DNA from: Ketobacter sp. MCCC 1A13808
Lineage (GTDB): Bacteria; Pseudomonadota; Gammaproteobacteria; Pseudomonadales; Ketobacteraceae
Assembly: GCF_009746715.1 (NCBI RefSeq)
Contig: NZ_VRKW01000006.1
Coordinates: 124,001 to 188,000 of the forward strand
Direction of reading: 5' to 3'
Length of the DNA: 64,000 nucleotides
Shown here: positions 1 to 8,573 of the stretch, in pieces
Numbering within the stretch: position 1 is the first letter of the stretch
Layout: the number at the start of each line of letters is the position of its first letter
Made by a program: the position numbers and the translations under genes
Notes under the pieces: generated by a model
The model's database searches: none
What the model was told of the DNA's origin: nothing
The model's input: the letters and a program-made list of their open reading frames with translations, nothing else

Positions 1-1185
1 CTGCTATTTAATTTTATCTATTGGGGTTTTGGTTTTCTGCGTATGAGCACCACTGGGTTTGTGGCACAGGCCAGTGGACAAAACGATCCGGGAGAAGTTA
101 TAGCCGTTACCAGTCGCGCCTTGTTGTTGGCTGTTTTGATCGGTGCCGTACTGCTCATACTACAATGGCCACTGGTCACTCTTGGATTATCCCTTTTGGG
201 TGCCAGCGACGAAGTCGAACAGATAACCCATTCCTATTTCCAAATCCGCATCTGGGGTGCACCTGCGATCCTGAGTCTGTATGTACTGATGGGATACCTG
301 ATTGGCCAGGGCTTGAGTCGGCTGCTGTTGATCGTGCAGTTATTTCTTAACGGCATTAACATCGCCCTGGACATTCTGTTTGCGGGCTATTTGCATTGGG
401 GAGCTGAAGGCATCGCCGCCGGCACCGCTATTGCCGAGTGGTTAACCCTGATCGTGGCCTTGACGTTGGTCTACCGCCACTATCGTCTTCACTTCGGTAT
501 ACCTTTGCAGAACCTGTCACGCAGTTCACTTTGGAATATGAGCAAAATCCGCAGCACCCTGAGCGCCAACTCTAATTTAATGGTGCGCACCCTGTTTCTG
601 CTATTGAGTTTTGCCGTGTTCGCGGACCAGGGTGCGCGCTTCGGCAATACGACCCTGGCCGCCAACCACATCCTATTGCAATTCATTTCGTTCAGCGCTT
701 TTTTTCTGGATGGTTTTGCCTTTGTCACGGAATCTCTGGTAGGAAAGGCAGCCGGTCGTCGCCAACAAACGGCCTTCGATCTTGCCGTGAAACGTTCAAC
801 CCTGCTCGCAGCCGTCACGGCCATGGGATTAGCCGCCGGCATTGCCGTTACCGGGCATGCGTTGATAGACCGGCTTACGGATATTGAATCCATACGGACA
901 ACCGCAAAAGCCTATCTGCCCTTTGTTGTCGTTTATGTACTGCTGTCGTTTGCTGCATTTCAACTTGACGGTATCTTTATCGGCACTACCAGCACCACGG
1001 CGTTACGTAACGCATCGGTCCTGGCCACCCTTGGCTTTTTGTTGTTGAGTTCTTTGCTGATACCGCCGATGGCCAATCAGGGGTTATGGATTGCCTTCAC
1101 CGGCTTTGTCGTGCTGAGAGCGCTTTTTCTGGGATGCTATATGCCATCACTACGACGGCAGCTCGCATTAAACGACGGACCCTAA
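1..1185 (+). CDS. MATE family efflux transporter, DinF-like (5' end cut by window)
   Basis: Multidrug/sodium or proton antiporter of the inner membrane. The frame is open from base 1, and the residues before the first ATG (position 43) already read as MATE sequence (WGFGFLRM followed by STTGFVAQA, the DinF-type segment), so that ATG is internal and the true start lies before the window. About 394 residues are visible against roughly 440-450 for the family, so some 50 N-terminal residues are missing. What remains is strongly hydrophobic with about ten membrane segments and a short polar tail. The stop is followed by a 25-base gap to the convergent EAL gene. The substrate cannot be told from sequence. 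Confidence 0.85.
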   Translation: MLFNFIYWGFGFLRMSTTGFVAQASGQNDPGEVIAVTSRALLLAVLIGAVLLILQWPLVTLGLSLLGASDEVEQITHSYFQIRIWGAPAILSLYVLMGYLIGQGLSRLLLIVQLFLNGINIALDILFAGYLHWGAEGIAAGTAIAEWLTLIVALTLVYRHYRLHFGIPLQNLSRSSLWNMSKIRSTLSANSNLMVRTLFLLLSFAVFADQGARFGNTTLAANHILLQFISFSAFFLDGFAFVTESLVGKAAGRRQQTAFDLAVKRSTLLAAVTAMGLAAGIAVTGHALIDRLTDIESIRTTAKAYLPFVVVYVLLSFAAFQLDGIFIGTTSTTALRNASVLATLGFLLLSSLLIPPMANQGLWIAFTGFVVLRALFLGCYMPSLRRQLALNDGP

Positions 1186-1210
1186 TGGGATTTAGCCGAC
1201 ACTGCATCCG

Positions 1211-3805
1211 CTAACCGGCACGCTTCATTAGCCAGTCATCAAATAGCGTCAGCGACATTGGCTTAGCCAAATAGTAACCTTGCACCCGGTCGCACCCTAA
1301 TCGAGTCACAGTGCCAAGGGTATTTTCGTTTTCTACCCCTTCGGCAACCGTCTGGATCTGTAACGCACGGGCCAACTTCACTGTATTTTCCACGATCCGA
1401 TAATCACTGGTATTACGCTGCATTTGTCCGATAAAACTACGGTCTATTTTCAATTCCTGAATCGGCATACGGCTTAAATACGCTAGCGAGGAATAACCGG
1501 TACCGTAGTCATCCAAAGCCACCCGACAGCCTGTGGACGCTAATTGGTTCAGGTTACTGATCACCGCCTCCATATCATCACTCATCGACGTTTCGGTCAC
1601 TTCGAAAATAACGTCGTTCAGACTGATCAACTGGGCTTCTGCACAGGTCACAACAAAAGACACAATCCTGGGGTCCATCAGGTTCTGCACAGACAAATTA
1701 ATACTGAGGCTGATCATGACGCCTTTTTCGTGCAGCCTGCGCAGTAATGAAAAAGCCTCTTCCACGATGAATTTGGTCAGCTCTGCCATCAGGCCCGCTT
1801 CTTCAGCCACCTCTATAAATTCATCGGGAGCCACCACGCCGAACGTTTCACTATTCCAGCGCGCTAACACCTCCGCACCGCAAAGAGCACCGGTGACACA
1901 CTCAAACTGAGGCTGGATATGAATTTCGAGTTCACGATTCTTTATCGCTTGCGCCAACGCACCCACCAGTGCCAGGCGACGGCGACCAAACGTATCGACT
2001 TCCGAACTGTAGATGCTCAAATACTCATAGGCCCGCAATCCGTAGTCCCGTGCAGCGCATGCATGCTGGATTAACAAGTCTGCCCTATCACCGTGCTTGG
2101 GGTACAAAGCAATACCACAATAGGCTTTTAACCTGAGGGAAATGCCGCCTACACCGAGCAGGCTTTCATTGATCTGCAATATTCTTTCAGCAAAGTCGTT
2201 AATCGAACGAAACTCCTTGCCGGTTTTACTGAGTAACATCAAACTCCCGAACTCCATTACCGCCAGATGGCTACCGCTGGACTCCTCTATCGAAATCGAT
2301 TGAATGTCGTTACTCAACTCCTCGTTCAGTTTGGTTACAATCTCTCCGAACAGCCCCTCTGCCAAGCGTCGTCCCATGGACGAAGAGATCTCTTTTAGTT
2401 GAGGGAAATACAAAACCAGAAGCGCAAACGAATCACAATCACTGTGATGATCGATCAATTGATTAATGCGATTACTGAGCATGGAATCGTTCGGCATTTT
2501 GGTTGTCGGATCATGTAACGCTTGTTGCAGGGCGTGGTCCTGAACCTGCACCATGGCGTTTTGCGCCAACTCCATTTTCTCCATCGCGATCAATTTATGC
2601 TTACGCTCTTCTTTAATTCTGTGGGCCAGGGCAAATGAAAGCAGTAACGCCTCCAGCATCGAACCCACCTGAACCGCGTGATTGGTAATTCTGGATGGCG
2701 GTAAAAAACCGAAGACGTTAACGACATAGAGCACTGCGCCAATGCCGAACACGGTCGTCGCCAAAACGAAATACCGAGCGATTGGTACTCCGGCCATCAG
2801 TGCGCTCACCCCCGCCACCAAAATAATTATGATTCCGCTGAACGAAATAATACTGGCCAGTAAGGCTCCCGTATTGGGCGCAAATAACACATAAAATGCC
2901 ACCAGCAGTGACAGCCCGGCTTGCACCAACATGGCGTTATAGATCATCGGCTTGATATTACTTTTATGCAGAAAGAATATCGAGAAGGCCAACAACCAAA
3001 GTCCGGTCAGGCTCGCGGAAACGGGTAAGACATAGCGGGTATACTCCGGATCACGCCACAGGTACTGCTCACCCAAACCCGAGATTGCCAACATGATGAC
3101 CAAGATGCTACCGAGCGCCATCACGTAAAAGCAATAAGCCAGATCCCGCATCGATAGAAACAAAAAGCAATTGTAAATCATTAGCGCGGCGATCACGCCG
3201 AAGTACACACCCCAGAACAGGATTTCAATCGTTTGTCGTTGTATCAGATAGCTTTGGGACCATATCTCCAGTGGAATCTGTAACGACGTAGACGACCACA
3301 CCTTTATATAGATATTGACACTACCGGATACGTCCTGGGGCAAGGCAAAATTAATATTGTGGGATTGCAGCGAGGCAGCATCATCACGGGCACTATTCAG
3401 ATCGGAATACCAAAGCAACCGCTGCTTGTCATTTGAAACTATGTAAATTTCCGCATTTTGCAATAAAGGATAAGGTATGACGAGATACCAGCGACTCTTT
3501 TGATCCGCAGATAAAGTCAACGGAAAGTGCACCCAAACAGGAGAATTGGTAAAACCAAAATTCAAAACATCGCCATCGGTATTTTTTATCCAGCTCGCGT
3601 CAGTCTTAATGCTTTCGATCGACTCGCCCCCCGTTGAATCGAGGTAATAGCCGACATATGAATTAAGGTTGTAGCTGGAATAGTCGCTTTCTATGGTTAA
3701 AGCAGACTCGGCACTATAAACGTGCGATGCCCACATGCTGATCAGAGAATAGACAAGCAGCGCGAAAAACGATCTTCTTATGACCAAATAGAATGTAGCT
3801 ATCAA
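1211..3805 (-). CDS. 7TMR-DISM sensor with degenerate GGDEF and intact EAL domain (c-di-GMP phosphodiesterase)
   Basis: Membrane-bound enzyme predicted to hydrolyse cyclic-di-GMP. Order in 864 residues: signal peptide (1-32), periplasmic 7TMR-DISMED2-like beta domain (about 40-180), seven-helix 7TMR-DISM block (about 190-395), short coil, GGDEF-like domain (about 430-600), EAL domain (about 610-860). The GGDEF signature is replaced by VMEFG, so cyclase activity is not expected. The EAL signature reads EVL, but the catalytic set is present: E645, N703, E735, D765/D766 (DDYGTG), K786, E822 and Q842. The start is a TTG with only a weak AGG nine bases upstream, and no in-frame ATG fits better, so the start is uncertain. 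It is divergent from the PilZ-fusion gene across 84 bases, which suggests a shared promoter region and a functional link through c-di-GMP. Confidence 0.88.
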   Translation of the reverse strand: MIATFYLVIRRSFFALLVYSLISMWASHVYSAESALTIESDYSSYNLNSYVGYYLDSTGGESIESIKTDASWIKNTDGDVLNFGFTNSPVWVHFPLTLSADQKSRWYLVIPYPLLQNAEIYIVSNDKQRLLWYSDLNSARDDAASLQSHNINFALPQDVSGSVNIYIKVWSSTSLQIPLEIWSQSYLIQRQTIEILFWGVYFGVIAALMIYNCFLFLSMRDLAYCFYVMALGSILVIMLAISGLGEQYLWRDPEYTRYVLPVSASLTGLWLLAFSIFFLHKSNIKPMIYNAMLVQAGLSLLVAFYVLFAPNTGALLASIISFSGIIIILVAGVSALMAGVPIARYFVLATTVFGIGAVLYVVNVFGFLPPSRITNHAVQVGSMLEALLLSFALAHRIKEERKHKLIAMEKMELAQNAMVQVQDHALQQALHDPTTKMPNDSMLSNRINQLIDHHSDCDSFALLVLYFPQLKEISSSMGRRLAEGLFGEIVTKLNEELSNDIQSISIEESSGSHLAVMEFGSLMLLSKTGKEFRSINDFAERILQINESLLGVGGISLRLKAYCGIALYPKHGDRADLLIQHACAARDYGLRAYEYLSIYSSEVDTFGRRRLALVGALAQAIKNRELEIHIQPQFECVTGALCGAEVLARWNSETFGVVAPDEFIEVAEEAGLMAELTKFIVEEAFSLLRRLHEKGVMISLSINLSVQNLMDPRIVSFVVTCAEAQLISLNDVIFEVTETSMSDDMEAVISNLNQLASTGCRVALDDYGTGYSSLAYLSRMPIQELKIDRSFIGQMQRNTSDYRIVENTVKLARALQIQTVAEGVENENTLGTVTRLGCDRVQGYYLAKPMSLTLFDDWLMKRAG

Positions 3806-3889
3806 TTTATTCTGCCTATTCTTTTTGACGAATAGAAATTCTGAGCCAGACTTCCTAATACATCTTTATATTATAGGTGCATATCCAAA

Positions 3890-5218
3890 ATGAGCACGCT
3901 GCATGGAGAGTATCGTCGGCATGATCGTACAGGAATTAAAACATCCGTGTCTTTAGATCTTGCTGATTCCGAGCTGTCAACTAAAACAAGGGACGTTTCG
4001 GTAAGTGGACTATCGCTTCGCAAACCGGCCAATTTTTCGGTTGAACCCGGAAAAGTTGTTAATTTGTCTTTCTCTAACATGCCAAACATTAACGTGCCTG
4101 CAAAAATAGTACGCGTGTCCGACAAACAGGTCAGTCTGGAGTTCGACCATTTTCGTTTCAGCACAGGGGATATAGAGGGCATCATCAACACCTCGCCCTG
4201 GCATCAAAGACTCCGGGTCAAGCTAAAGCGAACATTTTGGAAAACCACCCGCTACACCGCAACCATGATGACGAATACCATCGCGCGCACGCTACTCATC
4301 AAAGCCATCAAACCCAGTTTTCTTTTTGCCGTGTATGGCAATGAAAAGGACACCAGCACTTACTATAGCCCTGCCATGTCCAATTTTATGCCGGATATAT
4401 TAATCGGTGGCCTCATTAAAAACCGCAACCGCCGCGGCTTGCTGGTTGCTTCCAAGTTTTACGAGCAAGAGCTGGTGGAGAGCCCTGAAAAAGTAAACGC
4501 TTATATGCATCAACTGCAGCGTAGTTTTCCGGGCATCAACACCATTGCGCTGGTTGGACGACTGCCCAACTTCGTCATGAAAAGCGGGATAGAAATAGAG
4601 CCACCCTATGTGGATGGCTCCATGGGCACCCGCTACATGATCTGGGATGTTGCCTGCCAGATGCGCGGCTTCGCCGAATACCGAAACGAAACGGTCATCG
4701 CTGTTCTGGGTGGAGCCGGACGAATCGGTAATCGTGTGTGTGAGGATCTGACCAGAGAGTTCAATACGGTATTGGCTTTTGATCCGCGCTACAGTCACGA
4801 TGAAGAAATTAATACCCCCATGGGTAAAATAATCAAAACCAGTGACGTAACCCACCTCGCTTCGTGCAAGCTCTATATCGCCCTTATGCATCACGGTGAT
4901 GTAATCCGGGACTTTCAACATCATATTCCCACCGGAGCCTTGGTGGCGGACGATACTCACCCCTGCATCAGCCTTGAGGTACGTGAGCAAATGTCCGGAC
5001 TGGGCATTAAGACCCTGAAGATAGTGCTCGCTCATGAAGACTTCTCAATGTGGCCACGCATGCCCGGCTGGAATAACCGGGCCATTCCCGGATGCTTAGT
5101 GGAGGCCTTGGTGCTACTGGAACAAGAAGATACCGACGTCACTGACTTTGACGCGTTCAGCAAAACCGCTCTGAAAATCGGTTTCAAGGGGCAATTGATC
5201 AAACCGCTGGATGAATAG
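3890..5218 (+). CDS. PilZ domain fused to a Rossmann-fold, acyl-ACP reductase-like domain
   Basis: Predicted c-di-GMP-responsive protein of 442 residues with no signal peptide. The N-terminal 110 residues form a PilZ domain with both ligand motifs: RRHDR (R9 and R13, RxxxR) and DVSVSG (35-40, D/NxSxxG). The rest (about 130-442) is an alpha/beta domain with a nucleotide-binding glycine motif, GGAGRIG, at 274-280. By eye its layout matches the cyanobacterial long-chain acyl-ACP reductase (AAR) and related shikimate-dehydrogenase-like enzymes: a conserved strand before the Rossmann unit, the GxGxxG loop, then about 128 residues to a PGCLVEAL segment whose C402 sits where AAR has its nucleophile. 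That likeness is from memory and unproven. It is followed after 69 bases by the GNAT-nitrilase gene on the same strand, probably as an operon. The ribosome site is weak (AGGTG about 11 bases upstream). Confidence 0.72.
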   Translation: MSTLHGEYRRHDRTGIKTSVSLDLADSELSTKTRDVSVSGLSLRKPANFSVEPGKVVNLSFSNMPNINVPAKIVRVSDKQVSLEFDHFRFSTGDIEGIINTSPWHQRLRVKLKRTFWKTTRYTATMMTNTIARTLLIKAIKPSFLFAVYGNEKDTSTYYSPAMSNFMPDILIGGLIKNRNRRGLLVASKFYEQELVESPEKVNAYMHQLQRSFPGINTIALVGRLPNFVMKSGIEIEPPYVDGSMGTRYMIWDVACQMRGFAEYRNETVIAVLGGAGRIGNRVCEDLTREFNTVLAFDPRYSHDEEINTPMGKIIKTSDVTHLASCKLYIALMHHGDVIRDFQHHIPTGALVADDTHPCISLEVREQMSGLGIKTLKIVLAHEDFSMWPRMPGWNNRAIPGCLVEALVLLEQEDTDVTDFDAFSKTALKIGFKGQLIKPLDE

Positions 5219-5287
5219 GCTATTTCAAGTTCAAAGTGATTAATCTACCATGTACTTCCACACGATCAATGAAATGCAGGAAGTTAT

Positions 5288-6862
5288 ATGGCCACCAAAA
5301 ATCGCCTGTCGAATCAAAAAAGTAAAATTACAGTTCGCAACGCAACGCCCCAGGATGCCCTGGAGATCTGCGATTTAAGTACCCGCGTATACAAAAATAC
5401 CGGTATGTACGGCTATTCGGAGGGGGCCATCACCGGGCAGATCAACCATTTCCCGGATGGCCAGTTCGTTATCACCATTGATAAAAAAATCGTAGGCTAC
5501 TGCGCTACTTTCCGAATCAGTGAAGAAATCGCCTTAAAGAATCATAATTGGACTGAAATTACCGGAAATGGCTATGCTTCCCGCCATCAACCCGACGGTG
5601 ACTGGCTGTATGGCATGGAAGTCGCCGTTGATCCGGACTATCGTGGCTACCGTCTGGGACAAAGACTTTACAACGAGCGCAAACAATTGTGCGAGACCCT
5701 TGGTCTCAAAGGCATCGTGTTTGGTGGCCGCTTGCCATCCCTTTCCACCCGAATCAAGCGCTTCGGTACGGTCGAAAATTACGTTGAAAGTGTAATTCAG
5801 AAAAAACAGCGTGATCAGGTGCTTTCGTTTCAGCTACACAACGGATTCGAAGTCATTGGTATTCTTCCTGAGTATCTCAATGCCGACCATCAGTCTATGG
5901 GCTATGCCGTTCATTTAATGTGGCGCAACCCGAAAGTTCCAGCAGAAGATTCCAATAACAACAAGAAAAAATATGGCGGCAGAGTACCGGACTCCATCCG
6001 TATCGGAACCGTGCAATATCTTCAGCGCCGGGTTCGCTCATTTGAAGAATTCCTGAAGTTCGTTGAATATTTTGTCGATGTGGTCGCCGATTACAAAGGG
6101 GATTTCGTGGTTTTCCCAGAGATGTTCGCCTTACAGCTGCTCTCCATCGAGGATCAGGCCCTTTCCCCAATAGAATCCATTGAAGCACTGACCAAGTACA
6201 CGCCCCAGTTCAAAGAAGCTCTGCGGGACATGTCCATTCGGTACAACATCAATATTATCGGGGGCTCGCATCCTACCATCATGCCGAACGGCCGGGTGGA
6301 GAACATTGCGTATATCTTTTTGCGCGATGGCTCCATTCACGAACAACCTAAAATACACCCGACACCGAACGAAGTGTACTGGTGGAATATTGAAGGAGGG
6401 AACACACTCAAAGCCATTGAAACCGATTGCGGGCCTATTGGTGTGCTGGTTTGCTATGATTCCGAGTTTCCTGAACTGACACGCCATTTGACCGATCAGG
6501 GCATATCCATTCTTTTTGTACCGTTCTGTACTGACGAACGCCAGAGCTACCTGCGGGTACGGTATTGCTGCCAGGCCAGAGCAGTAGAAAACCAGATATA
6601 CGTGGTTATGTCAGGCAATGTCGGCAACCTGCCGAACGTGAACAACATGGATATTCAGTACGCCCAAAGCTGTATACTGACGCCCTGCGATTTTCCTTTT
6701 GCCCGGGATGGTATTGCTGCTGACACCACCCCCAATGTTGAGATGGTCGCATTTGCCGACTTGAGACCGGAAACACTGATGATGGCTCGCAATAACGGCA
6801 CTGTTAAAAACCTTATGGACCGGCGTCACGACCTTTACAATATTAACTGGCGTGGCAAATAA
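5288..6862 (+). CDS. GNAT N-acetyltransferase / carbon-nitrogen hydrolase fusion
   Basis: Two-domain cytoplasmic enzyme of 524 residues, the arrangement known from Bacillus YhcX. Residues about 14-215 are a GNAT acyltransferase; the acetyl-CoA-binding motif lies at 111-131 with the RGYRLG loop. Residues about 235-515 are a nitrilase-superfamily amidohydrolase with its triad visible: E278 (FPEMF), K355 (QPKIHP) and C389 (LVCYDSEFP). An amide or nitrile substrate and a linked acyl transfer are likely, but the substrate is unknown. It probably shares a transcript with the upstream PilZ-reductase-like gene. A terminator hairpin follows the stop. Confidence 0.86.
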   Translation: MATKNRLSNQKSKITVRNATPQDALEICDLSTRVYKNTGMYGYSEGAITGQINHFPDGQFVITIDKKIVGYCATFRISEEIALKNHNWTEITGNGYASRHQPDGDWLYGMEVAVDPDYRGYRLGQRLYNERKQLCETLGLKGIVFGGRLPSLSTRIKRFGTVENYVESVIQKKQRDQVLSFQLHNGFEVIGILPEYLNADHQSMGYAVHLMWRNPKVPAEDSNNNKKKYGGRVPDSIRIGTVQYLQRRVRSFEEFLKFVEYFVDVVADYKGDFVVFPEMFALQLLSIEDQALSPIESIEALTKYTPQFKEALRDMSIRYNINIIGGSHPTIMPNGRVENIAYIFLRDGSIHEQPKIHPTPNEVYWWNIEGGNTLKAIETDCGPIGVLVCYDSEFPELTRHLTDQGISILFVPFCTDERQSYLRVRYCCQARAVENQIYVVMSGNVGNLPNVNNMDIQYAQSCILTPCDFPFARDGIAADTTPNVEMVAFADLRPETLMMARNNGTVKNLMDRRHDLYNINWRGK

Positions 6863-6902
6863 GATCCGGCTTTAAATGCCGCTGGAGAAAAGAGCGCAGC
6901 CC

Positions 6903-6932
6903 AAAGCAGCCTGTTATTCAGGTTGCTTTTTT
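6903..6932. terminator. Bidirectional terminator between convergent genes
   Basis: An 11-bp stem (AAAGCAGCCTG with CAGGTTGCTTT, one G-T pair) and a 5-base loop run straight into a T run on the plus strand; the matching A run precedes it for the minus strand. It lies between the GNAT-nitrilase stop and the convergent SUMF1-like gene, and its loop contains the stop codon of the latter (6914-6916), so it can serve both genes. Confidence 0.8.
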
Positions 6933-7705
6933 AGCATCACCAGCCGAAACCCTGCGATATCACGAATGTTTTTAAAACGGTTGGCAGAACGGGCAAACGC
7001 TTCAGGAAATTTCCAGCTTGATCCCCGCAACACCCGATAGTCACCCTGCGCAGGACCGGCGGGGTCGCGCACATTGGCGAGGTCATATTCCTCGTACCAA
7101 TCTGAACACATCTCCCACACGTTGCCATGCATATCGTAAACCCCCCAGGGGTTTGGCTTGAAACTGGCAACCGGGCTGGGCCCTTGATGTTTCGCCCCCT
7201 GCCTGCAAAAACCAAATGGCATTGACGCATCATAGGCGGCATTGCTTTCCCCCAAACACGAGCCAGTGGAAAACGCGGTGTTGGAGCCCGCCTTTGCAAC
7301 GTACTCCCACTCAGCCTCAGTGGGCAGCCGATACAAATAGGTGCCATCCCTGGCATTGAGCTTTTCGATAAACTTGTCCACCCAGGCCGGTTTAAGGCGA
7401 TCTACCGGACAACTGTCACCGCAAGCAGGAAAGCTGGATGGATCACCTTCCATTAACGCCTTCCACTGTTTGCGCGTCACTTCTGTGGTCTGGATATAAA
7501 ACCCGTTACTGATCTCAACCTGATGGTGCAACTCATCTGCTTCATGCCCCCTTTCCTTTGCTGCGCTTCCCATCCAGAATGAGCCTGGAGGTATGTACAC
7601 AAATTCCATGTGCAAGGCGTTCACGATATTCGGAGTCGGCTCGGCCTGCGAGTTATGACAAACCCAGCAGACCAAAAATACCATTATATTGAAAGCGAAT
7701 TTCAT
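6914..7705 (-). CDS. Secreted SUMF1/FGE-fold protein lacking the FGE cysteine pair
   Basis: 263 residues with a signal peptide (about 1-22, ending SQA) and a formylglycine-generating-enzyme fold: FVYIPPGSFWMGS near the start, YRLPTEAEWEYVAKAG in the middle, WGVYDMHGNVWEMCSDWY and RVLRGSSW later, ending in GFRLVM. True FGEs use two cysteines in the C-terminal segment; here the stretch before GFRLVM (EAFARSANRFKN) has none, so sulfatase activation is not supported. Family members without those cysteines serve in other secreted or periplasmic roles such as siderophore maturation. It is the last of five minus-strand secretory or envelope genes; 66 bases separate it from the SGNH hydrolase gene upstream. 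Confidence 0.8.
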   Translation of the reverse strand: MKFAFNIMVFLVCWVCHNSQAEPTPNIVNALHMEFVYIPPGSFWMGSAAKERGHEADELHHQVEISNGFYIQTTEVTRKQWKALMEGDPSSFPACGDSCPVDRLKPAWVDKFIEKLNARDGTYLYRLPTEAEWEYVAKAGSNTAFSTGSCLGESNAAYDASMPFGFCRQGAKHQGPSPVASFKPNPWGVYDMHGNVWEMCSDWYEEYDLANVRDPAGPAQGDYRVLRGSSWKFPEAFARSANRFKNIRDIAGFRLVMLKKQPE

Positions 7706-7771
7706 AGAATGCGAAAACCGGTAGCAGCATGACGAATGCCGGCCACCGGCAGTCTTTTTACTCTGTTGCGA

Positions 7772-8461
7772 TTATAGCGCTTGCTCGATCAAGTCCGCCA
7801 ACACACGGGAACCGGCGGCAGTCGGGTGAATCCCGTCTAAGGTGATGTAGCTGCGCTCGTTACCACGGAAAGCGTCTCGCGAATCAATAAATTTAACACC
7901 CATCGAAGGATAATTCGCTATTTTATATTCCATGGAAAAATCGTTTAGGGCATTGTTTCCACTGCTGGCGGTTGTGGAGTAATAGCCAAGATACACAATC
8001 TCATCGATACCGTCCGCGTGCATGTCCTCAACCAGGCCAGCCATTGTTTCTTCAACTGCGAACAACACTTCCTGACACGCCGGCGTTGGGCCAGTGCCAC
8101 AATCTGCGCCGTCACCTAACAAGAAGTCATTGCCCCCACCGTTCATGATAACGGTCTCAATACCACTTTTTGACGCTCTGTCGTATTGACTTGGCACTGC
8201 ATAACGGCTGCTACACAAAATATTGCCGCCGTTCATCTGACAACCACTGCGTGCATGGGTATCAATGTTTTCGTTCAGACTGTCTTCGAGGAAAGAATGT
8301 ATATCGCCGGACAACGCGAAAATGGAATCACCAACAATCATTTTGGTGGTTGATCCGCCACTGCCGCCGCCAATATCGATAGCGGACGCATTAAACGCAA
8401 AGACAGCACTTGCCGATAACACGGCCAATTTACAAAAGTCCATGGAATTTTTTATGCTCAT
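7772..8461 (-). CDS. Secreted SGNH/GDSL-type hydrolase
   Basis: Predicted extracellular or periplasmic esterase of 229 residues. The SGNH blocks are in order: GDS with nucleophile S46, GGGND with N111, and DGIHP with D209 and H212 as the other triad members. A signal peptide (about 1-27, ending ASA) and a glycine-rich stretch (31-37) precede the domain. Five cysteines fit an exported protein. The start at 8461 is preferred over an in-frame ATG at 8488 because GAGG lies about 10 bases before it and the signal peptide then begins normally. It may belong with the upstream Lnt-like operon (112-base gap). Its substrate may be an acyl or acetyl ester, but nothing in the sequence fixes it. Confidence 0.85.
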   Translation of the reverse strand: MSIKNSMDFCKLAVLSASAVFAFNASAIDIGGGSGGSTTKMIVGDSIFALSGDIHSFLEDSLNENIDTHARSGCQMNGGNILCSSRYAVPSQYDRASKSGIETVIMNGGGNDFLLGDGADCGTGPTPACQEVLFAVEETMAGLVEDMHADGIDEIVYLGYYSTTASSGNNALNDFSMEYKIANYPSMGVKFIDSRDAFRGNERSYITLDGIHPTAAGSRVLADLIEQAL

Positions 8462-8573
8462 TTCTTTTTTCCTCGTAGCACTTTTCAAAGGTATTTTTTG
8501 TCAGGAAGACCAGGCAAAAGAACAGTAATCAATCACTTGATAATTGTCGCAAAATATTGCGACAGTTTACCCG

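Noticed and set aside
4400-5035. 211-residue minus-strand ORF inside the PilZ-fusion gene
   Set aside because: It lies fully opposite a gene with strong motifs and shows no family features.
6914-7705. Functional formylglycine-generating enzyme
   Set aside because: The C-terminal cysteine pair used by FGE is missing and no sulfatase gene is nearby.
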